From: Paenibacillus ihumii
Lineage (GTDB): Bacteria; Bacillota; Bacilli; Paenibacillales; Paenibacillaceae
DNA: 64,000 nt
Direction of reading: 5' to 3'
Assembly: GCF_001403875.1 (NCBI RefSeq)
Contig: NZ_LN884299.1
Span: 2,232,117 to 2,296,116, forward strand
Shown: piece after piece, positions 26,932-34,766 of the stretch
Position numbering within the stretch: position 1 is the first letter of the stretch
Layout of the letters: each line of letters starts with the position of its first letter
The notes under the pieces: generated by a model
The model's database searches: none
Told to the model about the DNA's origin: nothing
Seen by the model: the letters and a program-made list of their open reading frames with translations, nothing else
Program-made: the position numbers and the translations under genes

Positions 26932-29900
26932 CTATATCCCGGTCCATACGTCCTTGGCGTATTGTCCCTTGCTGAGCAGCCCGTCAAGCCATGCCGCAGC
27001 CTCTTCCTCGGTCGTCTGGTTAATTTCCCGGTACGCATTACGGATCGTGGCTTCTACATCCGGAGCCATGCGCGTGCCGTCTCCGCATATATACAGCCGA
27101 CCTCCCCGGTCTAATAAAGAAATAAGAGTCTCCCGATCCTCGTGCAGCTTGTGCTGAACGTATTCCTTAGCTAAAGGATCCTGTCTGGAAAAAGCGGTGT
27201 GCAGCGTCACAATGCCGGAGCGGTCATAGCTTTCAAGCTCCTGCCTGTAGATATAATCTTCATCGGGCCTTCTGCAGCCAAAATACAGATGAGCCTCGCC
27301 AAGGCTCACACCCTCAGACCGCAAAGCCTCACGGGCCTGCAGAAAGCCGATGAACGGCGCTACGCCTGTTCCCGGTCCAACCATGATGATCGGTGTTTGC
27401 GGATTTGCGGGAAGCTCGAACCCTGCTCCAGGTCTTCGCAAGAAGACAACTACCGATTCACCGGGCTGCCGGTCGCGCAAATAATTCGAGGCGATTCCCC
27501 GGTATTGGCCGCTGCCGCTGCGCGCAGGACCTTCCACTACACCGACCGTAATACTAAGCTTGTTCCCCAGCAGCTTGGGGGAGCTGGAGATCGAGTAGTA
27601 TCGTGGCTTCAACGGCGGGAGCAGCTCCAAGAACCGGTCGAACGGCATCTCGCAGGCCGGATACTTCTCGATAAGCTCAAGCATGCTGACTCTTTTGTGG
27701 AGCACCTCACTCTGGTAGGTCTCTTCCTCCAGGAGCGCTTCAAGCTCCTTCTTATGTGGCGGGCACGTCGTGTAAGCAATGATTTCGCGCAATTGCGAAC
27801 GGCTGGCGGCATCCTGCAGTTCGACGCTGTACCCGAGCAGATCCAACACGCTGATCGGTCTGCCGAGCGGCAGATGAGCGATGCTTCGCCCGCCGCCCTC
27901 CAGCAGCAAATGATCATCCGTGCTCAGTCGGAAACGGTCAACCACCCTCTGAATCAGCGAAGCGGGATTTCGCGGCAGCACGCCCAGATGATCCCCCTCC
28001 TGATAATCAGCGCCCTCCGGCAGCTCAATCTCGATATAGCGGGTGCTTCTAGGGCTGTCTGGACTCTGCAGCTCCTTATTCTGCACGATCGCGGCATGGA
28101 AAGCATCGTAGCTTGCCGCCAAAGGCATGCCGGCCATTCCGCTGACGAAGCTGATCGAGAGGGAGCTCTCTCTTTTATCCACCTTCTTATATGTGAGCCC
28201 AAAAGCGTCCATCATGCCGGACCACAGCGTCTCCCGCCACTCGTCATACTGCTTCTCGAAATCGCCGCTGGCGTCTCCCTCGCCGCGTTCAACCAAGCGC
28301 GCAGCGCCAAGCTCCTCAAGGCGTTCATCGATATATACCGGAATCCGCTGGTATGTGCTCGTCCAGTTGTGGTCTCCGCAGCCAAAGACGGTATACCGTA
28401 CCCCTTGCAGCTTCCCTTCTTCCTCCCCCATCAGCCATTCCACGAACTGCCTGCCGTTATCTGGAGGATTCCCGTTATAAGAAGCAGATACGATGATAAC
28501 CGCCCCTTCCGTGGGCAGCTTGCCGATTCGCGAATCCATGCTGGCGGCTTCGCTCTTGAAGCCGAGCATCTTCCCATGCTCAGCCAGCTCGCGCGCTATG
28601 CCTTCTGCCGTCCCGAGATTGGAGCCATAGAGGACTAGCAGAGGCGTATCATGCCCCTTCAACTGGGGGTTGGCCGCGATATTCAGCGTGCTACCCTTCT
28701 CCTCTGGTGCCTTCTCCTCCGTGACCGCGGCAGCCATCGGCTGCTGTCTAACCTTCACCTGAATCGTGAATTCATCCGGCTTCAGCGTCAAGGTCTCTTT
28801 GACTTTAAGCTGGTAATTCGTATGGTCGACCGGGATAAAATGCTTGAGCACCATCCCGAGCGTCAGCGTCGCTTCATGCATGGCGAATTGCTGGCCGATG
28901 CACGCCCGCTGGCCATTGCCGAAAGGTTTGTAAGCATGGTGAGGAATCTTCTCCTCGTTCTCGAACCGCTCGGGACGGAATGCTTCCACGTCTTCCCCCC
29001 ATACCTCCTTATCTCGATGAAGCTGGGGAATTAATACTGTGAGCGTGTCATTTTTACGGATGCTATACTTCCCTGCGATGACCGTATCCTCTTTGGCGTA
29101 CAGAGAAAACGCCGGAGCGGTCGGCCATAGTCTTAAGCTTTCGCTCAAAATCATGCGAACATATTTCAATTCCCGGACCTGCTTGTAGGTTGGAACGGAG
29201 CCGGTAAAGATACGGTCGACCTCTTCCTGGGCTTTCTTAAGCTTGTCCGGATTTTTCAGAAGATAGTAGAGCGCGAAGGACAGCAAGCCGCTTGTTGTCT
29301 CATGACCTGCAATCAAAAAAGTAATGATTTGATAACGGATATTCTCGTCATCCAGCATTTCCCCGGTTTCCGGATCCTTGCTGCTTAGCATGTGGGCCAG
29401 CAGATCGTCCTTGCTGTCCGTCTTTCCGCTGCGGCGCTCCGAAATGATTTTGTCTACGGTCGAGAACATCGATTGAATATCGTGCTGGAATTGATGCTTC
29501 GTAATCAGCATGAGCTTATTCTGAATTCCGAGCCGCTGTCCCTGACTCATTGCTTCATCCAGTGCCCGGGTCATACTTACGACAAAAGGATGCGGTTGAT
29601 CGCGATAAAAACTGTTGAAGCGGAAATTAAAGCCGCATAGCCCGATCGTGTCAAGGGTCAGCCGGGTCATGTCTTCCGGAACATTTACAATCTCATCCGG
29701 ATTGAGCCTTGCCCATTTTTGGATAAGCTGCAGAGCAATGTCCACCATCATAGTGTGGTAACCCTGCATGGCTCTTTGACTGAAGCTCGGCAGCAGAATG
29801 TGGTGCGCTTTTTGCCAGTTCGGTTCATAAGTCCAGCTGGTGAACAGGCCATCGCCTGTGAAGGCGCGCACTCTTTGCAGGGGGCTCCAAACGTTCTTGT

Positions 29901-30114
29901 CGAACCTGGATTGATCGCAGGCCTCCTCGACGAGCCGATGTCCTGAAATCAAAGTAAGATGTCCCCCTGGGAGATCTACCCGAAATATGGGTCCATACTC
30001 CCCGGCAAGCTTCACTAAAGATTGGACGGGCCGATCTGTATCAATGTCGGGAAGATTGCCGAGAATACCTTTGGTCTTAGGTTGAGGAATGGTTTCATTC
30101 GTTTGATTATCCAT
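26932..30114 (-). CDS. Bifunctional cytochrome P450/NADPH-P450 reductase (CYP102A type)
   Basis: A 1060-residue self-sufficient fatty acid hydroxylase of the P450 BM3 class. The P450 domain (1-455) has the I-helix AGHETTSG, ESLRLWP, and the heme loop FGNGQRACIGQQFA. The FMN domain (about 490-640) begins LLVLYGSNLGTAEGIA. The FAD/NADPH part (about 660-1060) contains RYYSISSSPK, GVVEGPARSG, GPGTGVAPFIGFLQAR and a final KDVW. The residues at BM3 Arg47/Tyr51 are replaced (PGGHLTLIS), as in Bacillus CYP102A2/A3, and the Phe of GLFTSW is kept. In Bacillus subtilis such genes sit near a TetR repressor; none is adjacent here. Confidence 0.95.
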   Translation of the reverse strand: MDNQTNETIPQPKTKGILGNLPDIDTDRPVQSLVKLAGEYGPIFRVDLPGGHLTLISGHRLVEEACDQSRFDKNVWSPLQRVRAFTGDGLFTSWTYEPNWQKAHHILLPSFSQRAMQGYHTMMVDIALQLIQKWARLNPDEIVNVPEDMTRLTLDTIGLCGFNFRFNSFYRDQPHPFVVSMTRALDEAMSQGQRLGIQNKLMLITKHQFQHDIQSMFSTVDKIISERRSGKTDSKDDLLAHMLSSKDPETGEMLDDENIRYQIITFLIAGHETTSGLLSFALYYLLKNPDKLKKAQEEVDRIFTGSVPTYKQVRELKYVRMILSESLRLWPTAPAFSLYAKEDTVIAGKYSIRKNDTLTVLIPQLHRDKEVWGEDVEAFRPERFENEEKIPHHAYKPFGNGQRACIGQQFAMHEATLTLGMVLKHFIPVDHTNYQLKVKETLTLKPDEFTIQVKVRQQPMAAAVTEEKAPEEKGSTLNIAANPQLKGHDTPLLVLYGSNLGTAEGIARELAEHGKMLGFKSEAASMDSRIGKLPTEGAVIIVSASYNGNPPDNGRQFVEWLMGEEEGKLQGVRYTVFGCGDHNWTSTYQRIPVYIDERLEELGAARLVERGEGDASGDFEKQYDEWRETLWSGMMDAFGLTYKKVDKRESSLSISFVSGMAGMPLAASYDAFHAAIVQNKELQSPDSPRSTRYIEIELPEGADYQEGDHLGVLPRNPASLIQRVVDRFRLSTDDHLLLEGGGRSIAHLPLGRPISVLDLLGYSVELQDAASRSQLREIIAYTTCPPHKKELEALLEEETYQSEVLHKRVSMLELIEKYPACEMPFDRFLELLPPLKPRYYSISSSPKLLGNKLSITVGVVEGPARSGSGQYRGIASNYLRDRQPGESVVVFLRRPGAGFELPANPQTPIIMVGPGTGVAPFIGFLQAREALRSEGVSLGEAHLYFGCRRPDEDYIYRQELESYDRSGIVTLHTAFSRQDPLAKEYVQHKLHEDRETLISLLDRGGRLYICGDGTRMAPDVEATIRNAYREINQTTEEEAAAWLDGLLSKGQYAKDVWTGI

Positions 30115-30167
30115 TCTTGATATCTTCTCCTTTATGTAGACTCGCTTGGATCTCCTATCGCCATAAA

Positions 30168-30196
30168 ATTATACACTTATTTACAATAAATGCAAA
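30168..30196 (-). promoter_or_regulatory. Candidate sigma-A promoter of the CYP102-type gene
   Basis: TTTGCA (30191-30196) and TATAAT (30168-30173) on the minus strand, 17 bases apart. The -35 box overlaps the T run of the terminator just upstream, so the promoter starts where the previous transcript ends. Confidence 0.35.
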
Positions 30197-30231
30197 AAAA
30201 GCCCTGGTTTATGTAACAACCTCAAGGGCTT
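30193..30231 (-). terminator. Rho-independent terminator with no clear gene
   Basis: On the minus strand AGCCCT ... AGGGCT is followed by TTTTTTT. It lies upstream of the CYP102-type gene. The only minus-strand frame leading to it is a 43-codon one whose stop is in the loop. Confidence 0.55.
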
Positions 30232-30340
30232 CGAGGAAATGCCCGAGCTTGATCTTCAAGTCGCACGGGGATGAACCGTCATCTTTCATTCGAGTGTGAT
30301 TTCCATAACCCTGTTTAGGGCATAAAATTGCACCTTCCAT
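30209..30340 (-). CDS. Possible 43-residue protein, unsure
   Basis: A short frame with an ATG preceded by GGGG at six bases and a stop inside the loop of a strong terminator. The product begins MEGAILCPK and contains GNHTRMK, loosely like the opening of cysteine-rich KTR proteins (ILCP.CGNKTR.K), but the second half does not match and the other cysteines are missing. It may be a relic of such a gene or chance. Confidence 0.2.
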   Translation of the reverse strand: MEGAILCPKQGYGNHTRMKDDGSSPCDLKIKLGHFLEALEVVT

Positions 30341-30441
30341 ACTATACCCCAAACACGGGAGGCTCTAACACATGGGACTAGGCCTTTGTAAATCCGCTTA
30401 TGTCTCTGAGATAAACGTCCATTCCGCTTCTATATGTTTGC

Positions 30442-30450
30442 CATAGTATA
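30442..30450 (+). promoter_or_regulatory. Candidate sigma-K -10 box of the collagen-like gene
   Basis: CATAGTATA is a full match to the mother-cell sigma-K -10 pattern CATANNNTA, 26 bases before the TTG start. No good -35 AC motif is found at the usual distance. Read by eye. Confidence 0.4.
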
Positions 30451-30476
30451 TATAAACCTACAGGAGGTGCTAACCA

Positions 30477-31304
30477 TTGAATATCAGTGTTTTTAAAATC
30501 AGAAAAAAAAGAAAAAAAATCAGTCATTTTAAACGAAGAAAAAAACGTATTATTGTTAAAAAGAGAGTATGTCCGCCACCTAAAGTTATCGTCAATGCCC
30601 CGATCGGCCCGGCAGGGCCTGCTGGAGCCGTAGGACCCGCCGGTCCCCAAGGCGCTACGGGAGCTCCTGGGCTAGTCGGACCTCCAGGGCCTCCGGGACC
30701 CCAAGGTATTCCAGGACCCGTGGGAGCTACAGGCGCTCCCGGATTAGTCGGACCTCCGGGACCTCAGGGGCCGCAAGGACCGCAAGGTATTCCAGGACCC
30801 CCCGGTGCTACAGGTGCCACTGGACCGGCTGGAGGGCCTCCCGGACCGGCAGGGCCGGCTGGACCCGTAGGACCAACTGGGGCAACTGGCGCTACGGGAG
30901 CCACTGGGCCGGCTGGACTCCTGTCATCATTTGACTGTGCCCGATTTGCCGGGATTACCTTAACCGCTGCTGCACCGACGGCAACCCTCGGCACCGTGAC
31001 AGTCAACGTGGCTGCAGCAACCAATGCCGTATGGCTGGTAGCTTCCTCGACATGGACGCCAAGCTCGGCCAACCCGACGATTACTTTTCGTATTTTGCGC
31101 GATGGAGTCACGATTATCGATACGGCCAGCGACACCCCAGTGTCTGCCAATAGTCCGATTACAACGGCCTTTACGACATGCGATGAAGCACCGCCAACAG
31201 GAGTGCATACCTATACTCTGCAGGTGACGGGCAACGCCTTGTCAGGGGGTCAAACCATTACGATCAACAACGGAGCTATCACAGCGGCGGTTATTAATAG
31301 CTAG
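30477..31304 (+). CDS. Collagen-like triple-helix protein, probable spore surface protein
   Basis: A 275-residue protein. The first 35 residues are unusually basic (KIRKKRKKISHFKRRKKR). About 34 Gly-X-Y triplets follow (residues 43-147), rich in GPA, GPP, GPQ and GAT, with one interruption (GPAGGPP). The C-terminal 125 residues are a beta-rich domain starting SSFDCARFAGITL. BclA-type exosporium filaments share this plan. There is no signal peptide, as expected for a mother-cell spore coat protein. The start is TTG with AGGAGGTG. The converging neighbour 13 bases away is a glycosyltransferase that could modify the GAT triplets. Confidence 0.85.
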   Translation: MNISVFKIRKKRKKISHFKRRKKRIIVKKRVCPPPKVIVNAPIGPAGPAGAVGPAGPQGATGAPGLVGPPGPPGPQGIPGPVGATGAPGLVGPPGPQGPQGPQGIPGPPGATGATGPAGGPPGPAGPAGPVGPTGATGATGATGPAGLLSSFDCARFAGITLTAAAPTATLGTVTVNVAAATNAVWLVASSTWTPSSANPTITFRILRDGVTIIDTASDTPVSANSPITTAFTTCDEAPPTGVHTYTLQVTGNALSGGQTITINNGAITAAVINS

Positions 31305-31317
31305 CCTTCCATCGCAA

Positions 31318-32427
31318 TCAAGGCGTTACATCGGGAGCTGTGGCGCCTTGTTTCAGAGAAGGCTGGACCCCCTCCAAATACTCCTTGTTATGAATAATCT
31401 GCGGATCATTCGGACGATATTCTCTTGCTATTTCATTGTGCTTATAGGCTAATTCATACTCTCCGATATTCGCATAGCATACGCATAGCTGCAGATGCGG
31501 CAGCCATGTCCAGCATGCATAATTGATGAATCCTTGCATCTCTTTGGGCAGATCGAGCGTCGCGGCGAGCTTATACCAGAAGATCGACTGACTCCATTGT
31601 TTGTTTTGCATGAAATAATATCCTGCCCGACAGCATTGATCTGCCCGGGGGGCAGCGTAAATAAACGACCGGAAGGCCCATTCCAGTGACTTATCATGCT
31701 CGCCTAGAAAGTGGCAGCAATCGGATAGCTTCCCGCAGGCATTTATGTTGTCCTCCACCCAGCCCTTTCCTGTTCTCAGGAACCGGAGATAGAACCTCTT
31801 TGCCCTTTTATAGAGGCCATGATCATAGAGTTCATTTGCAAAATAATACAAATCCCGCGGGGAGAATGTCTTGCCCTCTGCATAATTCTTTTCATATATT
31901 TTAAGGTTGCGGTCGGAATTTCCCTTGGCGCTTTGATGAAAAACCTCGATGTCGGACTCGACAATATTACCACCGACCTCCAGATATTCATGGACAATCC
32001 CCTTCCAAACGAACCCCCTTTCTCTTCGAACCAATCTATTCCTCTTGACGCTAAAATTCGGCTTGCCGTATTCATCCCGACCCAGTATATATTTCATCAT
32101 TACCGAGTCCACCGAGGGAGGGAGCGTTTCCTTCAACAGGAGCAGCTTGTCGGCATTTTCCACAGACAGCACGTCATCGGCGTCAAGCCATAAAATATAA
32201 TCCATGCCAGCCTTGCTAAAAGAAAAATTCCGGGCAGCGGCAAAATCATCCGTCCATTGGAAATGATATACGTTGGGAGTAAACTCTTTTACAATTTCTA
32301 TGGTTCTATCGGAGGACCCCGTATCTACTATAATTATTTCATCAACGATACGTTGGACGGACGCAAGGCATCTTGCAATGGTTTCTTCTTCATTCTTTAC
32401 AATCATGCAAAGGCTTATCGTGGCCAA
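31318..32427 (-). CDS. Family 2 glycosyltransferase with C-terminal TPR-like repeats
   Basis: A 369-residue cytoplasmic protein. The N-terminal 220 residues are a GT-A domain: LCMIVKNEEETIARCLASV, DEIIIVDTGSSDRT and the metal-binding DADD in YILWLDADDVLS. The rest has helical repeats (YFANELYDHGLYKRAKRFYLRFL, CVCYANIGEYELAYKHNEIA). SunS-like enzymes with this plan glycosylate peptides or proteins. The start is TTG after GGAGG. Its place tail-to-tail with the collagen-like gene and its sigma-K-like promoter suggest it glycosylates that protein in the mother cell; this is inference. Confidence 0.85.
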   Translation of the reverse strand: MATISLCMIVKNEEETIARCLASVQRIVDEIIIVDTGSSDRTIEIVKEFTPNVYHFQWTDDFAAARNFSFSKAGMDYILWLDADDVLSVENADKLLLLKETLPPSVDSVMMKYILGRDEYGKPNFSVKRNRLVRRERGFVWKGIVHEYLEVGGNIVESDIEVFHQSAKGNSDRNLKIYEKNYAEGKTFSPRDLYYFANELYDHGLYKRAKRFYLRFLRTGKGWVEDNINACGKLSDCCHFLGEHDKSLEWAFRSFIYAAPRADQCCRAGYYFMQNKQWSQSIFWYKLAATLDLPKEMQGFINYACWTWLPHLQLCVCYANIGEYELAYKHNEIAREYRPNDPQIIHNKEYLEGVQPSLKQGATAPDVTP

Positions 32428-32457
32428 GCTATCTACCTCCGCTATATTTACTCCAAT

Positions 32458-32486
32458 CAGTATATGAACTATTTAGTAAAAATGTG
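32458..32486 (-). promoter_or_regulatory. Candidate sigma-K promoter of the glycosyltransferase gene
   Basis: On the minus strand CACA (32483-32486), 16 bases, then CATATACTG (32458-32466), one base off CATANNNTA. It lies about 30 bases before the TTG start. Read by eye. Confidence 0.4.
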
Positions 32487-32503
32487 AGTACATAAATGCG
32501 ATG

Positions 32504-32551
32504 GATGGATCTGGGGATGGATCTGGGGATGGATCTGGGCTTGGATCCGGC
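32504..32551. repeat. 12-bp tandem repeat, four units
   Basis: GATGGATCTGGG occurs three times exactly (32504, 32516, 32528) and once degenerate. In one minus frame it reads DPSP repeats, but that frame has no support as a gene. It lies directly upstream of the glycosyltransferase promoter. Confidence 0.8.
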
Positions 32552-33153
32552 CATCTGGTGTACAGATGACGAGAGTCGCCACACTCGGCATCTACCGTTC
32601 GATGCGCATATAACTGTAAAGAGGCTGTTCCAAAAGTATCACCCTCACCAGCAAAATTGGTTGGTACTCGGTTGAAAAACAACAGGAGCTATGCCGTTTC
32701 TTCTCGCCTATCTCTTTGGCTTTTGGCATCGACAGCGGCTCTCTTAAGCAGAGTGGGAGCAAGTGCAAGCCACCCGACCTCCAGACTTATCGACCTCCAC
32801 ACTTACTTTTGGTAAGCCTCGAAACAGGAACTTTTTGAAGCTTTACACTTTGCACGTTTGTTGGAGTGTCTGATATATGTTTCACAAGTACGTTTTACAA
32901 TTATTTGTGGAAAAAACGCAGAACGCTGGCTTAATACTCAAAAGACTTAGAAGCTGGTCTTTAAGAAAAGGTGTGCGGTAATTATATTTCAAATACGTCC
33001 AAGTTAGATAAAGAAGAATTATACCATGCCTATTCGAATGCACTACAAGTTGAAGGGACACTTCTTATACTTGCTGACTATTTTCAATTTGATATGCATC
33101 TAATGTTCTTAAAAATGGCATTCTCATTTATGGAACGACCGGTTGCCCTTGAT
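32552..33153. other. Gene-poor stretch
   Basis: No supported gene. A frame from 32971 (GTG, 156 codons) runs through the repeats downstream. Its opening KLDKEELYHAYSNAL faintly recalls Sda-type helices, but it has no good ribosome binding site and most of it is repeat DNA. The segment at 32618-32640 resembles an insertion-sequence end. Confidence 0.4.
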
Positions 33154-33250
33154 GTGACCCAACACACTTGCCACCTACGTTGCATTAACGTGACCCAACA
33201 CACTTGCCACCTACGTTGCATTAACGTGACCAAACACGCTCGCCACCTCC
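33154..33250. repeat. 36-bp tandem repeat, 2.7 units
   Basis: Two identical 36-base units (33154-33189, 33190-33225), beginning GTGACCCAACACACTTGCC, and a third partial, diverged copy. The units are directly abutting, without spacers, so this is not a CRISPR array. Recent duplication is implied by the identity of the first two. Confidence 0.9.
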
Positions 33251-33283
33251 TCTTTATGCCTAGCATGAATCGTGGGTTTCACG

Positions 33284-33470
33284 TTCTAAATGGATTTATT
33301 GTAGTTAGTTTCTGCGGCAAAGAAGGGAAAGCAGATTTAAATGGATTTCATGTCGTTAGAAGAAGGGATTTGTCCTTTCTGGGCGGGATTGTGGATTTTA
33401 GGTACATGAAATCCATCTACTCCCCTGAAACATTCGTTTAGAGCATAGTTAGTTACATGAAATCCATTTA
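33284..33470. repeat. Scattered AAATGGATTTCATGT-type repeats, both orientations
   Basis: AAATGGATTTATTGT near 33288, AAATGGATTTCATGT near 33340, then the reverse forms ACATGAAATCCATCT near 33403 and ACATGAAATCCATTT near 33453. Opposite copies could pair in RNA. They look like an intergenic repeat family. Confidence 0.6.
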
Positions 33471-33524
33471 GCGTTCGAGTTCGACAGCTTATATTCGACA
33501 GTTTATAGAGGATGAGTTAAAGAA

Positions 33525-33713
33525 ATGGGATACAGACAAGGCGGAGTTGATTACCAAGAGGTTGATTTCATAGAGTTTGATTCAACAAAGGTTGACCCAA
33601 CGCAGGTTGATCTAACAGAAGTTCATCCAACAGAGGTTGATCCAACAGAACTCGATCCAACAGAGATTGATCCAACAAAGGTCGACCCAACAGAAGTTGA
33701 TTCCGCAAGATAA
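33525..33713 (+). CDS. Possible 62-residue protein of VDPTE pentapeptide repeats
   Basis: A frame beginning MGYRQGG that consists mostly of eleven 15-base units coding for E/K-[VIL]-D-P-T (33543-33707). Several differences between units are silent (GTT/GTC, GAT/GAC, GAA/GAG) and others keep the residue class, which hints that protein sequence has been maintained. The ribosome binding site is weak (GAGGATG about ten bases upstream). The family is unknown; it is not the A(D/N)LXX pentapeptide fold. Either a small acidic repeat protein or a non-coding minisatellite. Confidence 0.35.
   Translation: MGYRQGGVDYQEVDFIEFDSTKVDPTQVDLTEVHPTEVDPTELDPTEIDPTKVDPTEVDSAR
33543..33707. repeat. 15-bp tandem repeat, about eleven units
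   Basis: Consensus GAGGTTGATCCAACA, most regular from 33588 to 33692, more degenerate at both ends. Phase is exactly 15 bases, so any reading frame is kept throughout. Confidence 0.9.
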
Positions 33714-34031
33714 CTATCCAAAAGAAAGGGCGCCCCTCAATCTATGATGATTTCTGGGACAGCCCCTTCGTACTATTAGGTCAACCAGATCTAAAGTATT
33801 AGCTGATTTTACACTTTTGAACATAATGCGCGTATTAATGATTTCCTGATGCTATAGAGCAGCTAGCGCTGCTCGACAACCTTCCCTCCATAGCAGGAGA
33901 ACATGGACCTGAACCAGCGTATTCGCGACGGTAACCGAAGCAGCCATAGGCGGCATCAGGATGATAAGTGTCCCTTCTGGACAAGCTAAGTTTTGAATAA
34001 TAGCCATATCCTTGGAAGCGAGGTATAGAAT
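33714..34031. other. Gene-free interval before cdaS
   Basis: No gene is seen apart from the right inverted repeat of the possible element. The cdaS promoter should lie near 33980-34020, but no convincing sigma-G or sigma-A pair was found. Confidence 0.35.
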
Positions 34032-34661
34032 ATGATCGATCATAATTGCAATTCTTCTTCGTTAAAGGAGCATTTAGAAAAACGCCTACATGAGATCATT
34101 TCATTAGCTCAGCATAATGTCGAGCTACTGAACCATGAACATGTCTGCCCTGTACAGCAATTCGAAAATATGCGGAATATGATGACCGACATTGTAGAAA
34201 GCGCCGCATCCTTTTATTTGAAATGTTATTTATCTCCCTACACCTCGAAATTCGAGGATCTGACCATAAGCGTGCGGAATTTATCCGAGCGGAAGCATGG
34301 CGCGCTAATCGTCGTGGAACGGCAGGATTCCCTAGAATCGTTCATCCGCTCCAATATTCCGATTGGAGGGACAATATCTCATGCCTTGATCGAATCGATA
34401 TTTTATCCAGGAAACCCGCTGCATGACGGTGCTGTTCTGATCCGCGCCGAAACGGTGGTGTCGGCTGCCAACGTGCTTCCCCTGTCCAACATTCATGCAG
34501 CGGACAGAAAGTTGGGGACGAGGCACCGCGCGGCGATCGGACTGACCGAGCGATGCGACGCTATCGTCCTTGTCGTATCCGAAGAAACGGGGCAAGCTTC
34601 CTTCGCCGTCAACGGAGCTCTGCACCCGATTCATGTGGAAAGCGATCGAGCTCTGGTGTAG
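34032..34661 (+). CDS. cdaS: Diadenylate cyclase, CdaS type
   Basis: A 209-residue protein making cyclic di-AMP from two ATP. The N-terminal 65 residues are two helices (LKEHLEKRLHEIISLAQHNVEL and FENMRNMMTDIVESAASFYL), as in CdaS, where they restrain activity. The DAC domain follows with the catalytic motifs NPLHDGAVLI (DGA) and GTRHRAAIGLTE (RHR). There are no membrane segments, which excludes CdaA, and no DNA-binding part, which excludes DisA. CdaS is the sporulation-specific cyclase of Bacillus, and this fits the spore genes nearby. ATG follows GAGG at eight bases. Confidence 0.92.
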   Translation: MIDHNCNSSSLKEHLEKRLHEIISLAQHNVELLNHEHVCPVQQFENMRNMMTDIVESAASFYLKCYLSPYTSKFEDLTISVRNLSERKHGALIVVERQDSLESFIRSNIPIGGTISHALIESIFYPGNPLHDGAVLIRAETVVSAANVLPLSNIHAADRKLGTRHRAAIGLTERCDAIVLVVSEETGQASFAVNGALHPIHVESDRALV

Positions 34662-34766
34662 TTCGGGTAAGCCGTATGAGACAAAGCCAAAGCCGTTGAT
34701 AGCCTGACCCTTTAACCTTGTCTCTTCCAGCACCGATTATTGGCGATGCTTCTACTGCAACTCACA

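Larger units (their letters stand above)
32618..33769. mobile_element. Possible degenerate element bounded by inverted repeats
   Basis: AGAGGCTGTTCCAAAAGT near 32620 and, on the other strand, AAGGGGCTGTCCCAGAAAT at 33752-33769 are imperfect inverted repeats, about 16 matches in 22. GGCTGTYCCA is common at ends of Bacillota insertion sequences. No transposase fragment was recognised between them, and no target duplication was found. It could be a non-autonomous or heavily decayed element. Confidence 0.3.

Noticed and set aside
27199..28638. 479-codon plus-strand frame
   Set aside because: It lies wholly inside the CYP102-type gene on the other strand, has no ribosome binding site and no recognisable domain.
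30764..31150. Minus-strand frame with GP repeats
   Set aside because: Mirror of the collagen-like triplets; GGN/NCC codons give Gly/Pro on both strands.
32473..32682. Protein with DPSP repeats on the minus strand
   Set aside because: The repeat is confined to 48 bases, the frame has no ribosome binding site and it overlaps a promoter.
33154..33250. CRISPR array
   Set aside because: The 36-bp units are directly adjacent with no spacers, and there are no cas genes.
32971..33441. 156-codon plus-strand frame as a gene
   Set aside because: Half of it is 36-bp and 15-bp repeat DNA, its GTG start has no good site, and the faint Sda-like opening is not followed by the rest of that family.
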